From assembly GCA_903938815.1 (NCBI GenBank), contig CAJAES010000059.1:1-64000 (forward strand): 64,000 nucleotides of DNA. The letters run 5' to 3'. This document shows, piece by piece, positions 7,886 through 19,521 of the stretch. Source of the stretch: an uncultured beta proteobacterium. GTDB taxonomy: Bacteria; Pseudomonadota; Gammaproteobacteria; Burkholderiales; Burkholderiaceae_C. Every line of letters begins with the position of its first letter. Position 1 is the stretch's first letter. The position numbers were made by a program, and so were the translations under genes. The notes below the pieces were generated by a model. It was given only the letters and a program-made list of their open reading frames with translations, was not told the DNA's origin and did no database searches.

Positions 7886-8953
7886 ATGGAATCAGCCATG
7901 CCAGCCGCAACGGGCTCGTCGCAGACCCTGCCGACCACCTGGGCGGCCCGCCTGGTGGGTGGCCGTTTCTGGTCCCGCCGGGGCGGGCCCCTGGCCGAGC
8001 CCGCGAGCAACGTCGGCGCAGAGTTCGCTGCCCGGCTCGACGAGGCCGCGCGCGTCTGGACCCAGCATCTCGGTACGGCGCAGTCGCAGATGCGGGAAGC
8101 CACCGACCAGCTGCTCCAGGGCTTCGCCCAGATCCTGCAGGAGCTCGATGCGATCGTCGAGCCCGATCGTCATGGCAGCCCCGGCCATGCCGGCCTGGAC
8201 CAGCGCGCCGCCATGCTCACGCAGTGCGAGGAGCGCCTGCGGGGCCTGATCGAGAACTTCCATGGGTTCGTGCAGTCGCGTGACGAGGTCATGGGCTCGG
8301 TGCGTTCCCTGGCCGGCGCGTCCGCCAGCCTGCGCGACATGGCCGAGGACGTGGCCAAGCTCGCGCGACAGACCAATCTGCTGTCCCTGAACGCCGCCAT
8401 CGAGGCCGCGCGCGCCGGCCCCAGCGGCCGCGGCTTCGCGGTCGTGGCCACCGAGGTGCGCCGACTGTCCAGCGAGTCGGGCGAAACCGGCCAGCGCATC
8501 ACCGAGCGGGTCAATGAATTCGGCGTCCGCATGCATGCCGCCCTGAAGCAGGCCGAGCAGCGCACCGAGCAGGACGCCGCGGTGATCCACTCGTCCGAGA
8601 CCACGGTGGCCGAGGTCGTGGGCCAGGTCGACAGCGCGGTCAGCCAGCTCAACGAACGTGCGGCCGAACTCAGCGCGCGCGGCGAGGCCGTTCGCGCACA
8701 GGTCGAGCAGCTGATGATCGCCTTCCAGTTCCAGGACCGCGTGCACCAGATCATGGATCAGGTCACGGCGTCCATCGCCAGCGGTGTCGACCGGATGTGC
8801 CAGGCGCTGGTCTCGGGCCAGGCGCCGACGGCCGACGAATGGCAGGCGCTGCTCAGCGCCGGCTACACCACGGACGAACAGCGAGCCATCCACACGGGCG
8901 GCGCGCCCGCCGCGGCGAGCGCCCAGTCCACCAGCGACACCACGTTCTTCTGA
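7886..8953 (+). CDS. Soluble methyl-accepting chemotaxis protein with CheZ-like C-terminal motif
   Basis: The start [10 protein letters not shown] was chosen because GGAGA lies upstream; the longer frame (from 7742) has no good site. The 355 aa lack a signal peptide or membrane helix, so the protein is cytoplasmic. The MCP signalling hairpin tip is clear ([15 protein letters not shown], about 164-178, then [15 protein letters not shown]). Unusually, residues 279-293 read [15 protein letters not shown], reminiscent of the CheZ phosphatase QDxxxQ helix, and the protein ends in TTFF. It may act as a receptor-like scaffold and/or CheY-P phosphatase; the latter is inference. It is the first gene of the chemosensory operon. 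Confidence 0.88.
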   Translation: MESAMPAATGSSQTLPTTWAARLVGGRFWSRRGGPLAEPASNVGAEFAARLDEAARVWTQHLGTAQSQMREATDQLLQGFAQILQELDAIVEPDRHGSPGHAGLDQRAAMLTQCEERLRGLIENFHGFVQSRDEVMGSVRSLAGASASLRDMAEDVAKLARQTNLLSLNAAIEAARAGPSGRGFAVVATEVRRLSSESGETGQRITERVNEFGVRMHAALKQAEQRTEQDAAVIHSSETTVAEVVGQVDSAVSQLNERAAELSARGEAVRAQVEQLMIAFQFQDRVHQIMDQVTASIASGVDRMCQALVSGQAPTADEWQALLSAGYTTDEQRAIHTGGAPAAASAQSTSDTTFF

Positions 8954-8963
8954 AGCAGTCCCC

Positions 8964-9335
8964 ATGGCCAAGACCATCCTGATCGTCGATGACTCCAGTT
9001 CGCTGCGCACGGTCGTGAAGATGGCGCTGCAACGCGCCGGCTACGACGTGCTCGAGGCCAGCGACGGCCGCGAGGGCCTCGCGCAGCTCGACAAGGCGGC
9101 CAAGGTGCACCTCGTCGTGAGCGACGTGAACATGCCCAACATGGACGGCATCACGATGGTCGCCCAGATCAAGCAGCACCCGCGCCACCGCTTTACCCCC
9201 GTGATCATGCTGACCACCGAAGGCCAGGATGCGAAGAAGGAGCAGGGGCGCGCCGCCGGGGCCAAGGCCTGGATCGTCAAGCCCTTCAACCCGCCCCAGC
9301 TGCTGGATGCCGTGTCCAAGCTGATCCTGCCCTAG
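8964..9335 (+). CDS. cheY: CheY-type single-domain response regulator
   Basis: A 123-aa receiver domain starting MAKTILIVDDSSSLR. The acidic pair D9/D10, phosphoacceptor D54 (VVSDVNMPNMDG), the Thr region (LTTEG) and the conserved Lys (WIVKPF) are all present. There is no output domain, so it acts as a diffusible phosphorelay output of CheA. It lies 10 bp after the soluble MCP gene and 8 bp before the STAS gene. Confidence 0.94.
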   Translation: MAKTILIVDDSSSLRTVVKMALQRAGYDVLEASDGREGLAQLDKAAKVHLVVSDVNMPNMDGITMVAQIKQHPRHRFTPVIMLTTEGQDAKKEQGRAAGAKAWIVKPFNPPQLLDAVSKLILP

Positions 9336-9343
9336 GAGACACC

Positions 9344-9651
9344 ATGGCGACCGTACTGGCCCTCCCTGCCGAGCTGACGATCTACACGGTGGGCGAACTC
9401 CGCACACCCTGGCTGACCTGGCTCGGCGACGCCGTCGCCACCAGCGACGATGCCGAAACCCTGGTGGCCGACGCTGCCGCCGTCGACCAGGTGGACACCG
9501 CCGGCGTGCAGCTGCTGCTGTCACTGTCCGCCGCACTGCAAGGCCAGGGCCGCGCACTGCACGTGACGAACCCGGGCGGGCCACTCGGTGAGGCCTGCGC
9601 GATGCTGGGCGTGGCGGCGCTCCTGTTCGGCCAGCCCGCGGAGGCCGAGGC

Positions 9652-9655
<4 letters not shown>
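9344..9655 (+). CDS. STAS-domain protein of the chemosensory operon
   Basis: A 103-aa STAS (anti-sigma-factor-antagonist-like) domain. The usual phosphorylatable DSxG loop reads VDTAGVQLLLSL, with Thr instead of Ser. It overlaps cheA by ATGA, so the two are translationally coupled. STAS proteins next to CheA occur in several betaproteobacterial chemosensory clusters. The partner is unknown; it could integrate another signal or bind CheA. Confidence 0.87.
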
Positions 9656-11879
<2,224 letters not shown>

Positions 11880-11883
<4 letters not shown>

Positions 11884-14081
11884 ACCAGCCCCAAGTCTCC
11901 TGGATGGCGCGCCTCCTCGCCGGCGCCGAACTGCAACAGGCCGCCGACGAACGCGAGCGAGCCGAAACCGCGCGCGCCGCCGCCGAAGCTGCCCGCGGCG
12001 AAGCCGAGAGCGCCCGGGTCGATGTCGAGGCCACGCTGGCCCAGTTGAAGTCCCGCCTGGACGAGGTGGAGTCGGAACTGAAGGTCCGCACGGACATCAT
12101 GAACCTCACGAGCATCGTCTCCGAGGCCGACAAGAAGGGCGACATCCTGACCGTCAACGAGAAGTTCCTCGAGGTCTCCAAGTACCCGAAGAAGGAACTG
12201 ATCGGTTTCGGCCACAACACCACCCGGCACCCCGACATGCCCAAGGAGGTGTTCAAGCAGATGTGGAGCACCATCGGCCGCGGCGAGATTTTCCGGGGCA
12301 TTGTCAAGAACCGCGCCAAGGACGGCACGCCTTACTACGTCGATGCCGTCATCGCACCGATCCTGGGCGAGAACGGCAAGCCGATGAAGTACCTCGGCGT
12401 GCGCTACGACATCACCGAGGCCGAGATCGAGCGCCAGAACGCGCGCGGCATCCTCAACGCCATCGACCAGAGCTACGCCTACATCGAGTTCGATCTCGGC
12501 GGCCATGTCCAGACGGCGAACGCGAACTTCCTCTCGGTGCTGGGCTACACGCTCGACGAGATCAAGGGCAAGCACCATCGCCTGTTCGTCGAGGCCTCGT
12601 TCGCCAACAGCCTGGCCTATGCCGACTTCTGGCGTGACCTGAACGCCGGCAAGGCGCAGAACGAGGTCTTCAAGCGGATCTCGAAGACGGGCCAGGAGGT
12701 CTGGATCCAGGCCGTCTACGCGCCGGTCAAGGACGAAATGGGCCGCGTGTTCAAGATCGTCAAGATCGCCACCGACGTGACCGCTCAGGTCCAGGCCGCG
12801 CGCATGCTGGAGCAGGCCGTCGAGCAGGCGCAGGGCGTGACCACCGCCGCCAAGAACGGCGACCTGACCCAGCGCATTCCGCTGGAGGGCAAGAACGGGC
12901 CGATCAAGCTGCTGTGCGAGGGCGTCAACGTGCTGATGGACACCACGACGGTGATCTTCGACGACGTGGGCCGCGCCTTCGGCGCTCTGTCGGCAGGCGA
13001 CCTGACGCAGCGCATCACCCGCGAGTACCAGGGTGTCTTCGGCCAGGTCCGCGACGACGCCAACGCCACCAGCGAGAAGCTCTCGGCCATCATCGAGGAC
13101 GTCGGCCGCGTCTTCAGCGGCCTGGCCTCGGGCGATCTCTCGCAGCGCATCACGCGCAACGCCGAGGGTGTGTTCGACCAGGTCAAGAACGACGCCAACA
13201 GCACGAGCGAGAAGCTCAGCGCCATCATCGAGGAAGTGCGCGCCGCCGCCGACGCCCTGACCGGCGCGGCGAACCAGGTGAGCGCCACCGCGCAGAGCCT
13301 TTCGCAGAGCGCGAGCGAGCAGGCCTCGTCGGTCGAGGAGACCACGGCCTCCATCGACATGATGTCGGCCTCCATCACGCAGAACAGCGACAACGCGAAG
13401 GTCACCGACGGCATGGCCACGAAGGCCAGCAAGGAAGCCGGCGAGGGCGGCCAGGCCGTCACGCAGACGGTGCAGGCCATGAAGCAGATCGCCCAGAAGA
13501 TCAGCATCGTCGACGACATCGCCTACCAGACCAACCTGCTGGCGCTGAACGCGGCCATCGAGGCTGCGCGCGCCGGCGAGCACGGCAAGGGCTTCGCGGT
13601 GGTGGCGGCCGAGGTGCGCAAGCTGGCCGAACGCAGCCAGGAAGCCGCCAAGGAGATCGGCGACCTGGCCGGCAACAGCGTCAGCACCGCGGAGCGCGCC
13701 GGCAAGCTGCTCGACGAGATCGTGCCGAGCATCCAGAAGACCAGCGAGCTGGTGCAGGAGATCGCCGCCGCGTCCAGCGAGCAGAGCCAGTCGGTCACGC
13801 AGATCGGCGGCGCGATGGGCCAGCTCAGCAAGGCAACGCAGCAGAACGCCTCCGCTTCCGAGGAGCTGGCTGCCACGAGCGAGGAGCTCTCCGGGCAAGC
13901 CGAGCAGCTGCAGCAGTCGGTGGCGTTCTTCAACCTCGGCAACAACGCACCGGCCCGCGGCCGCGCCGAGGCGCCCTCGGAGCGCCGCGCCCCGAACTCC
14001 CCGATGCGTCCGGCCCGCCCGTCCGCCTCGGTCGTGAAGGTGGCCGCGACCGGCACCCACGGCAACTTCCGCCCCTACTGA
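11880..14081 (+). CDS. Cytoplasmic methyl-accepting chemotaxis protein with two PAS domains and HAMP-like array
   Basis: A protein of 733 aa without a membrane segment. Residues 15-75 are an Ala/Glu-rich coiled coil. PAS domain 1 spans about 75-180 ([21 protein letters not shown]) and PAS 2 about 185-300 ([20 protein letters not shown]). Three HAMP-like repeats follow ([33 protein letters not shown]). The MCP signalling domain spans about 440-680 with the tip [24 protein letters not shown] pairs of this type often bind haem or FAD and sense redox or oxygen, as in Aer-like receptors. There is no obvious CheR-tethering pentapeptide at the end. ATGA overlap with cheA. Confidence 0.92.
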
Positions 14082-14091
14082 GGACTCCGCC

Positions 14092-14610
14092 ATGCGCAGC
14101 AGCGACAGCCAGGGCGGCACGGCGGCGGATGCCGGCGCCCAGTACCTCACCTTCGCGCTCGGCGAGGAGGTGTTCGCGATGGACATCCGCACCGTGCGCG
14201 AGATCATCCAGGTCGGCCCGATGACGACCGTGCCGCTGATGCCTGCCTTCGTGCGCGGGGTCATCAACCTGCGCGGCGCGGTGGTTCCCGTGATCGACCT
14301 CCAGGCGCGCTTCGGCCGCGCCGTTGCCCGGCTGACCAAGAAGACCTGCATCGTCATCTTCGACGCCGTGCGGGACAACGAACGCATCGAGCTCGGCCTG
14401 CTCGTGGATGCCGTCAGCGAGGTCATCGACATTCCCGACCGGCAGATCGAGCCGCCGCCGGCGTTCGGCGGGCCGGTGCGGCGCGACTTCATCCGCGGCA
14501 TGGGCAAGGTGGCGGAGCGCTTCGTCATCATCCTCGAGCCCGACAAGGCGCTGGACGTGGACGAGATGGCGCAGCTCTGCGAATCGTCCCAGCAGCGCCT
14601 GGCCGCCTGA
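14092..14610 (+). CDS. cheW: CheW scaffold protein
   Basis: A 172-aa CheW domain that couples receptors to CheA. Typical blocks are present: YLTFALGEEVFAMDIRTVREII, VRGVINLRGAVVPVIDL and LLVDAVSEVIDIP. It lies 10 bp after the PAS-MCP gene. A protein this size contains one CheW domain and nothing else. Confidence 0.95.
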   Translation: MRSSDSQGGTAADAGAQYLTFALGEEVFAMDIRTVREIIQVGPMTTVPLMPAFVRGVINLRGAVVPVIDLQARFGRAVARLTKKTCIVIFDAVRDNERIELGLLVDAVSEVIDIPDRQIEPPPAFGGPVRRDFIRGMGKVAERFVIILEPDKALDVDEMAQLCESSQQRLAA

Positions 14611-14615
14611 CCCGC

Positions 14616-15428
14616 ATGGAAGCCCTCAGCGACCGTACCTACCAGGCGATCACGCGGCTCATGCACGAGACCGTGGGCTTGTCGTTCAGCGAAAGCAAGA
14701 AGCCGCTGATCTCTTCGCGCCTGGCCTCGCGCATCCAGCGCCTGGGCCTCGGCGGCTTCGAGGACTATCTCGCGCTCATCCAGCAGCCGGAAGATGGCGG
14801 TGAGTTCCAGATGGCCGTCGACCTGCTGACCACCAACGAGACCTACTTCTTCCGCGAGCCGGCGCACTTCGAGTGGCTCGCCAAGGAGTTCTCGCAGGGC
14901 AACAAGCGCCCGCTCTCGGTGTGGAGCGCCGCCTCCTCGTTCGGTGACGAGGCCTACACGATCGCGATGCTGCTGACCGACCTGCAGCAGCAGGGACGCA
15001 TCGGATCGGATTGGCGCATCCTGGGCACGGACATCAGCGACCGCGTGCTGCGCAGCGCGATCGAGGCCACCTACCCGGAGGACCGCCTGCGCCACGTGGA
15101 CGCGGAGCGCCTGCGGCGCCACTGCCTGCGCGGCGAAGGGCCGTCGGAAGGCCTGATCCAGATCCGCCCGGCGCTGCGCGAACGCGTGCGCTTCGGGCAG
15201 CTCAACCTGTGCCGCCCCATCGAGAACATCGGCCCCTTCGATGCCGTGTTCCTGCGCAACGTCCTGATCTACTTCGACCCCGCCACGAAGCGCGAGGTCG
15301 TCGACCGGGTGCTCACGCAGCTGCGTCCCGGCGGCCTGTTCTTCATCGGCACCGCCGAGGGTCGCGTGCCCTGCGCCACGCCGGTGCAGGTGCTGGCGCC
15401 GGGCATCTTCCGCAAGCTCGACGCCTGA
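14616..15428 (+). CDS. cheR: CheR chemoreceptor methyltransferase
   Basis: A 270-aa SAM-dependent methyltransferase that methylates MCP glutamates. The N-terminal CheR helical domain spans residues 1-75. The catalytic domain shows TTNETYFFREPAHFEWL, the SAM loop SAASSFGDEAYTIAM (a variant of SAGCSTGEEPY), GTDISDRVL and FLRNVLIYFDPATK. It has no TPR or CheB-docking extension. It lies 5 bp after cheW. Confidence 0.95.
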   Translation: MEALSDRTYQAITRLMHETVGLSFSESKKPLISSRLASRIQRLGLGGFEDYLALIQQPEDGGEFQMAVDLLTTNETYFFREPAHFEWLAKEFSQGNKRPLSVWSAASSFGDEAYTIAMLLTDLQQQGRIGSDWRILGTDISDRVLRSAIEATYPEDRLRHVDAERLRRHCLRGEGPSEGLIQIRPALRERVRFGQLNLCRPIENIGPFDAVFLRNVLIYFDPATKREVVDRVLTQLRPGGLFFIGTAEGRVPCATPVQVLAPGIFRKLDA

Positions 15429-15432
15429 GCCC

Positions 15433-15930
15433 ATGGCCTCGGCACCGTCCAGCTTCGCCCCGCTCCCCGCCCTCACGCACACGCTGCACCCGGGTGATGT
15501 CGCCTGCGGCGAGCGCGGCGACACGCTCGAGACGCTCCTGGGATCGTGCGTGGCCATCGTGCTGACCGACCCGCGCCGCACGCTGGGCGCGATGTGCCAC
15601 GTGGTGCACTCGAGCCAGGCGCCCGCGTCCGCCTTGAACAGCACCGCCTACGCCGAACCCGCGCTGTCCGCCATGTACCGGCTGCTGCAGGGCCGCGGCA
15701 TCGTGCCTTCGCTGTGCGAGGCCTATGTGTACGGCGGCGGCAACATGTTCCCCGACCTGGTGGGCGACCGCCACGTCGGCTCCAGCAACGCGCGCTGGGC
15801 GCTGAACGCGCTGGCCCGCGACCGCATCCGCGTGATCCACCACGATCTCGGCGGTTGCGGCTACCGGCGCGTTTCGTGGACGATCGGACCCGGCGCGCCC
15901 GTGGTCCGAACCGTGCCCGTGCAGTCCTGA
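15433..15930 (+). CDS. cheD: CheD receptor glutamine deamidase
   Basis: A 165-aa protein. The catalytic Cys is in LGSCVAIVLTDP and the His in MCHVVHSS, with the nearby conserved block AYVYGGGNMFPDL. CheD deamidates specific glutamines in MCPs and can act with CheC-type phosphatases. No cheC is visible in the window. It sits 4 bp after cheR and 17 bp before cheB. Confidence 0.94.
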   Translation: MASAPSSFAPLPALTHTLHPGDVACGERGDTLETLLGSCVAIVLTDPRRTLGAMCHVVHSSQAPASALNSTAYAEPALSAMYRLLQGRGIVPSLCEAYVYGGGNMFPDLVGDRHVGSSNARWALNALARDRIRVIHHDLGGCGYRRVSWTIGPGAPVVRTVPVQS

Positions 15931-15947
15931 CAGGAAGAGGTGGCTTC

Positions 15948-17039
15948 GTGGCCGTGAAAGTGTTCGTGATCGACGATTCCGCCGTCGTGCGCCAGACCAT
16001 GATGCATCTGCTCTCCGGCGACCCGGAGATCGAGCTCGTCGGCAGCGCGCCCAACCCGCTGATCGCGGCCGTGGCGATCCGCAAGGCCCTGCCCGACGTG
16101 CTGCTGCTCGACATCGAGATGCCCGGCATGGACGGCCTGACCTTCCTGCGCCAGCAGATGGCCGAGCGCCCCATCCCGACCGTGATCTGCTCGACGCTGT
16201 CGACGCAGGGCAGCCAGATCGCGCTCGAGGCCCTCGCGGCCGGCGCCGTGGCGGTGGTGGCCAAGCCCCGGCTCGGCCTGAAGGATTTCCTGGAGAGCTC
16301 GCGCCGCGAACTGCTGCAGACGCTGAAGTCGGCTGCGCGGTCGCGCCCGCGCGGTGCGCCAGTGCGCCCCGCCGCGCGGCCGGGTGCGCCGACGCCGGGT
16401 TCCACACCGGCCTCTACCTCTGCATCGACTCCAAGAACGCCGCTGGCCGGCCTGCACGCGCTGGCCGTCAACAAGCCGGTGGTCCTGGGCAGTTCCACCG
16501 GTGGCACCCAGGCCATCGAGGCCGTGTTGCTGAACTTGCCCGCCGACAGCCCGGGCATCGCCATCGTGCAGCACATGCCGGAGAAGTTCACGGCCATGTA
16601 TGCCGCGCGGCTGAACACCCTGTGCGCGATGGAAGTGCGCGAGGCGCGGGATGGCGACCGCCTGCAGCGCGGCGTGGTGCTCATCGCGCCCGGTGGCCGC
16701 CACATGCAGCTGCGCAAGGCCGGCGGCCAGTACAGCGTGGCCGTGATCGACGGTCCGCCCGTCAACCGCCACAAGCCTTCGGTGGACGTGCTGTTCAAGT
16801 CCGCCGCCGAGTGCGCCGGGCGCGATGCGCTGGCCATCATCCTGACCGGCATGGGCGACGACGGCGCGCGCGGCATGAAGATGCTGCACGACGGCCACGC
16901 CCGCACCGTGGCGCAGGACGAGGCGAGCTGCGTGGTCTTCGGCATGCCCATGGAGGCCATCAAGCTCGGCGCGGTGGACGAGGTCCTGCCGCTGGACCAG
17001 ATCGCCGGCGCGGTGCTGCGCTTCGACGCGCGAGGTTGA
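15948..17039 (+). CDS. cheB: CheB protein-glutamate methylesterase / response regulator
   Basis: A 363-aa protein. The GTG start was chosen because AGGAAGAGG lies 7 nt upstream; the longer ORF is read-through. The receiver domain (1-125) has phosphoacceptor D55 (LLLDIEMPGMDG). An Ala/Pro/Thr-rich linker spans about 135-165. The CheB methylesterase domain carries the catalytic triad: Ser in LGSSTGGTQ, His in IVQHMPEKF and Asp in LTGMGDDGARG. It removes receptor methyl groups in response to CheA. It is the last gene of the chemosensory operon. Confidence 0.95.
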   Translation: MAVKVFVIDDSAVVRQTMMHLLSGDPEIELVGSAPNPLIAAVAIRKALPDVLLLDIEMPGMDGLTFLRQQMAERPIPTVICSTLSTQGSQIALEALAAGAVAVVAKPRLGLKDFLESSRRELLQTLKSAARSRPRGAPVRPAARPGAPTPGSTPASTSASTPRTPLAGLHALAVNKPVVLGSSTGGTQAIEAVLLNLPADSPGIAIVQHMPEKFTAMYAARLNTLCAMEVREARDGDRLQRGVVLIAPGGRHMQLRKAGGQYSVAVIDGPPVNRHKPSVDVLFKSAAECAGRDALAIILTGMGDDGARGMKMLHDGHARTVAQDEASCVVFGMPMEAIKLGAVDEVLPLDQIAGAVLRFDARG

Positions 17040-17055
17040 GCCCCACAATCCGGGG

Positions 17056-18282
17056 ATGAAAATCGTCAGACTGCGCGAAGGCCGCGAACGATCGCTGCAG
17101 CGCCAGCACCCCTGGGTGTTCGAGAGCAGCATCCAGCGTGGCGGCGGCGATGCCGGCGAGACGCTGCGCGTGGAGGCCGCCGACGGCCGCTTCCTCGCCT
17201 GGGGCGCGTTCAGCCCCAAGTCCGCCATCCGTGTGCGCGCCTGGAGCTTCGACGAGACCGAGCGCATCGACCGCGCCTTCTTCGAGCGCCGCGTGAGCGC
17301 TGCCGTGGCCTGGCGCAAGGGCCTGGCCGTGCAGAGCGATGGCGTGCGCCTCGTGCACGGCGAAGCCGACGGCCTGCCCGGGCTGGTCGTCGACCGCTAT
17401 GGCGACACCCTGTGCGCGCAGTTCGGGACCGCCGGCGTCGAACGCTGGCGCGAGGCCATCGCCGACGCCCTGCTCGCCGCCACCGGCTGCACGCGCCTGT
17501 ACGAGCGCTCGGACGCCGCCGTGCGCCAGCTCGAAGGCCTGGAGGAGCGTTGCGGCTGGATGCGCGGCGAGGGGTCCACCGAGGTGAGCATCCGCGAACA
17601 CGACTGGCAGCTGACGCTGGACGTGGCCACCGGCCACAAGACCGGCTTCTATCTCGACCAGCGCGACAACCGCGCGCGCTTCGCGCAGCTGGTGCGCCAG
17701 TACGGCAGCCAGCGCGTGCTGAACTGCTACTGCTACACGGGCGGCTTCACGGTGGCTGCGCTGGCCGGCGGCGCGACGCAGGTCACGAGCGTCGATTCAT
17801 CCGGCCCGGCGCTCGAGCGCGTGCAGGCGCACGTGCGGCTGAACGGCCAGCCCGAGAGCGCGAGCGAGGTCGTGGAGGCCGACGTCAACCGCTTCCTGCG
17901 CGACTGCTTCAACAGCGGCCGCCGCTTCGACGCCATCGTGCTCGACCCGCCGAAGTTCGCCCCCACGGCGGCGCACGCCGAACGCGCCGCACGTGCCTAC
18001 AAGGACATCAACCGCCTCGCGCTGCAACTGCTGTCGCCCGGCGGCCTGCTGCTGACCTTCTCCTGCTCGGGCGGCATTCCGGCCGACCTGTTCCACAAGA
18101 TCGTCGCCGGCGCGGCCATCGACGCGCATGTCGACGGCGCGATCCTGCAGCGGCTGGAAGCCGCGCCCGACCACGCCGCCACGCTCTATTTCCCCGAAGG
18201 CGAGTACCTCAAGGGGCTGGTGCTGCGCCGCCGCACCGCCATCAGCGAGATCACGAGCAGCCCGGCCCCGAAGAGCGCGTAG
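17056..18282 (+). CDS. rlmI: Class I SAM-dependent rRNA methyltransferase (RlmI-like)
   Basis: A protein of 408 aa. The N-terminal PUA domain (1-75, LQRQHPWVFESSIQRG) precedes an RlmI/EEHEAD-type domain and a C-terminal Rossmann methyltransferase (GFYLDQRDNRARF, LNCYCYTGGFTVAAL, LDPPKFA). This domain order matches 23S rRNA m5C1962 methyltransferase. The family normally ends near GEYLKGLVLRRR. Here 15 further residues (TAISEITSSPAPKSA) are encoded inside the oppositely oriented protease gene, giving a 97-bp antisense overlap. The extension looks accidental rather than functional. Confidence 0.9.
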   Translation: MKIVRLREGRERSLQRQHPWVFESSIQRGGGDAGETLRVEAADGRFLAWGAFSPKSAIRVRAWSFDETERIDRAFFERRVSAAVAWRKGLAVQSDGVRLVHGEADGLPGLVVDRYGDTLCAQFGTAGVERWREAIADALLAATGCTRLYERSDAAVRQLEGLEERCGWMRGEGSTEVSIREHDWQLTLDVATGHKTGFYLDQRDNRARFAQLVRQYGSQRVLNCYCYTGGFTVAALAGGATQVTSVDSSGPALERVQAHVRLNGQPESASEVVEADVNRFLRDCFNSGRRFDAIVLDPPKFAPTAAHAERAARAYKDINRLALQLLSPGGLLLTFSCSGGIPADLFHKIVAGAAIDAHVDGAILQRLEAAPDHAATLYFPEGEYLKGLVLRRRTAISEITSSPAPKSA

Positions 18283-19385
18283 ACCGACGGCTCGGGCACG
18301 ACGCTGGCCACCATCAGCGGCCCCATGGACATCGTGCGCTCATCGAGGATGCCGTTGATCCAGTCGACATGCGTGTAGACGGCGGTGGCGGCTGCCAGGT
18401 CGCCGAAGCTCGAGGGGTTGCTGCCGGTGTAGTCGCACATCAGCTGCGTGCTCTGCTGGCAGGTCTGCATGGTCCACGACATCACGCCGCTCAGAAGCCA
18501 TTGCGTGCCGTCCCAGACGAAGGCGCCCGCGCCGGAGTCTCCCGGCGCCAGCAGGGCCTCCATGGCGCCCAGTCCCGGGTTGTCAGGTATCGACCCGTCG
18601 CCGGACGCGCCAGCCCAGTGGCGCGCCTGGGGCAGCCAGCTCCGTGCCTTCATCCAGGCCAGGGGGTCGGGCCGCGCCTGTCCCTGCGGCGCGTCGAAGT
18701 CGAACAGCCAGGTCTCGCCGAAGGACGCCTCGCCGCGGCCGCGGGTGATGGTGTTGAAGACCTGCGTGCTGACGTCGAAGCTGTTCATGCCCCAGTGGCC
18801 CCAGTCGGGGTCGGCCCAGGTGCCGCCCTGCGTGCTGCTGCCCGTGGTGGTGGTGCCGTAGCCGGCGAACAGGAAGTTGCTGCCGATGGCGCTGCCGGTG
18901 CTCAGCGTGGCGCCGCGGATGCTCGTCACCGGGGCGTCGAGCTCGATCACGGCAAGGTCGGCGCCGGTGGACAGGGTGCCGTTCCAGCCGGGCTGCAGCC
19001 AGACCTTGTCGGCCGACGCGGTGCGCGAGATGGCGGGGGCGCCCCCGGACAGGCCGAAGTCGACGCGCAGGGTGGCGAAGTCGTCGGCGCAGTGCGCGGC
19101 CGTCAGCACATGCTTGCCGCCGGCCAGGAGCGTGCCGCTGCACACGAAGGCCTGGCCTGCACTGTCGGTGAACCACAGGCGCGCCGTGCTGTCGAGCGCG
19201 CCGCTGACGCCCTCGAAGGCCTGCCCGGGCGCCAGGCGCCAGTCGGTGGGGCCCGAGGTGTTCGAAACGGCGCCCGCGGGCGTGGCCGCCAGCAGTGCGC
19301 CCGCCACGGCGCAGCCGAGGGCCAGATCGAGAGCGGTGCCGGAAGCTCGGGCGCCGCGGTGCGGTGGCGGGACTGGCAGTTGCAT
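18186..19385 (-). CDS. Secreted trypsin-like serine protease with PEP-CTERM anchor
   Basis: About 399 aa from MQLPVPPPHRG; an upstream ATG at 19457 with GGAG 6 nt before it is also possible. A signal peptide (LALGCAVAGALLAATPAGA) is followed by a chymotrypsin fold with His (LTAAHCADD), Asp (GADLAVIELD) and Ser (APGDSGAGAFVW). Near the C-terminus VPEPSVYALFGAGLLVISLMAVRRR is a PEP-CTERM sorting signal, implying an exosortase elsewhere in the genome. Instead of ending after RRR, the frame runs 12 residues (STSPLRYSPSGK) into rlmI. It is likely exported and cell-surface or EPS associated. Confidence 0.87.
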   Translation of the reverse strand: MQLPVPPPHRGARASGTALDLALGCAVAGALLAATPAGAVSNTSGPTDWRLAPGQAFEGVSGALDSTARLWFTDSAGQAFVCSGTLLAGGKHVLTAAHCADDFATLRVDFGLSGGAPAISRTASADKVWLQPGWNGTLSTGADLAVIELDAPVTSIRGATLSTGSAIGSNFLFAGYGTTTTGSSTQGGTWADPDWGHWGMNSFDVSTQVFNTITRGRGEASFGETWLFDFDAPQGQARPDPLAWMKARSWLPQARHWAGASGDGSIPDNPGLGAMEALLAPGDSGAGAFVWDGTQWLLSGVMSWTMQTCQQSTQLMCDYTGSNPSSFGDLAAATAVYTHVDWINGILDERTMSMGPLMVASVVPEPSVYALFGAGLLVISLMAVRRRSTSPLRYSPSGK

Positions 19386-19521
19386 GGTGACCGATCGCAG
19401 GAACAAGGATGAAGATATCCCACTCATCCGCTGATCGGTCTGTTCGGCCCCCGACATAAGGGGCTCCGCCCGGGGATCCGTCGAATCGCCTGTCGCGCCC
19501 GCCCGACGCGTGAAGAAGTGC

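Noticed and set aside
17412-19412. 666-residue plus-strand ORF across rlmI and the protease gene
   Set aside because: Different frame of rlmI followed by antisense of the protease; no coherent protein family.
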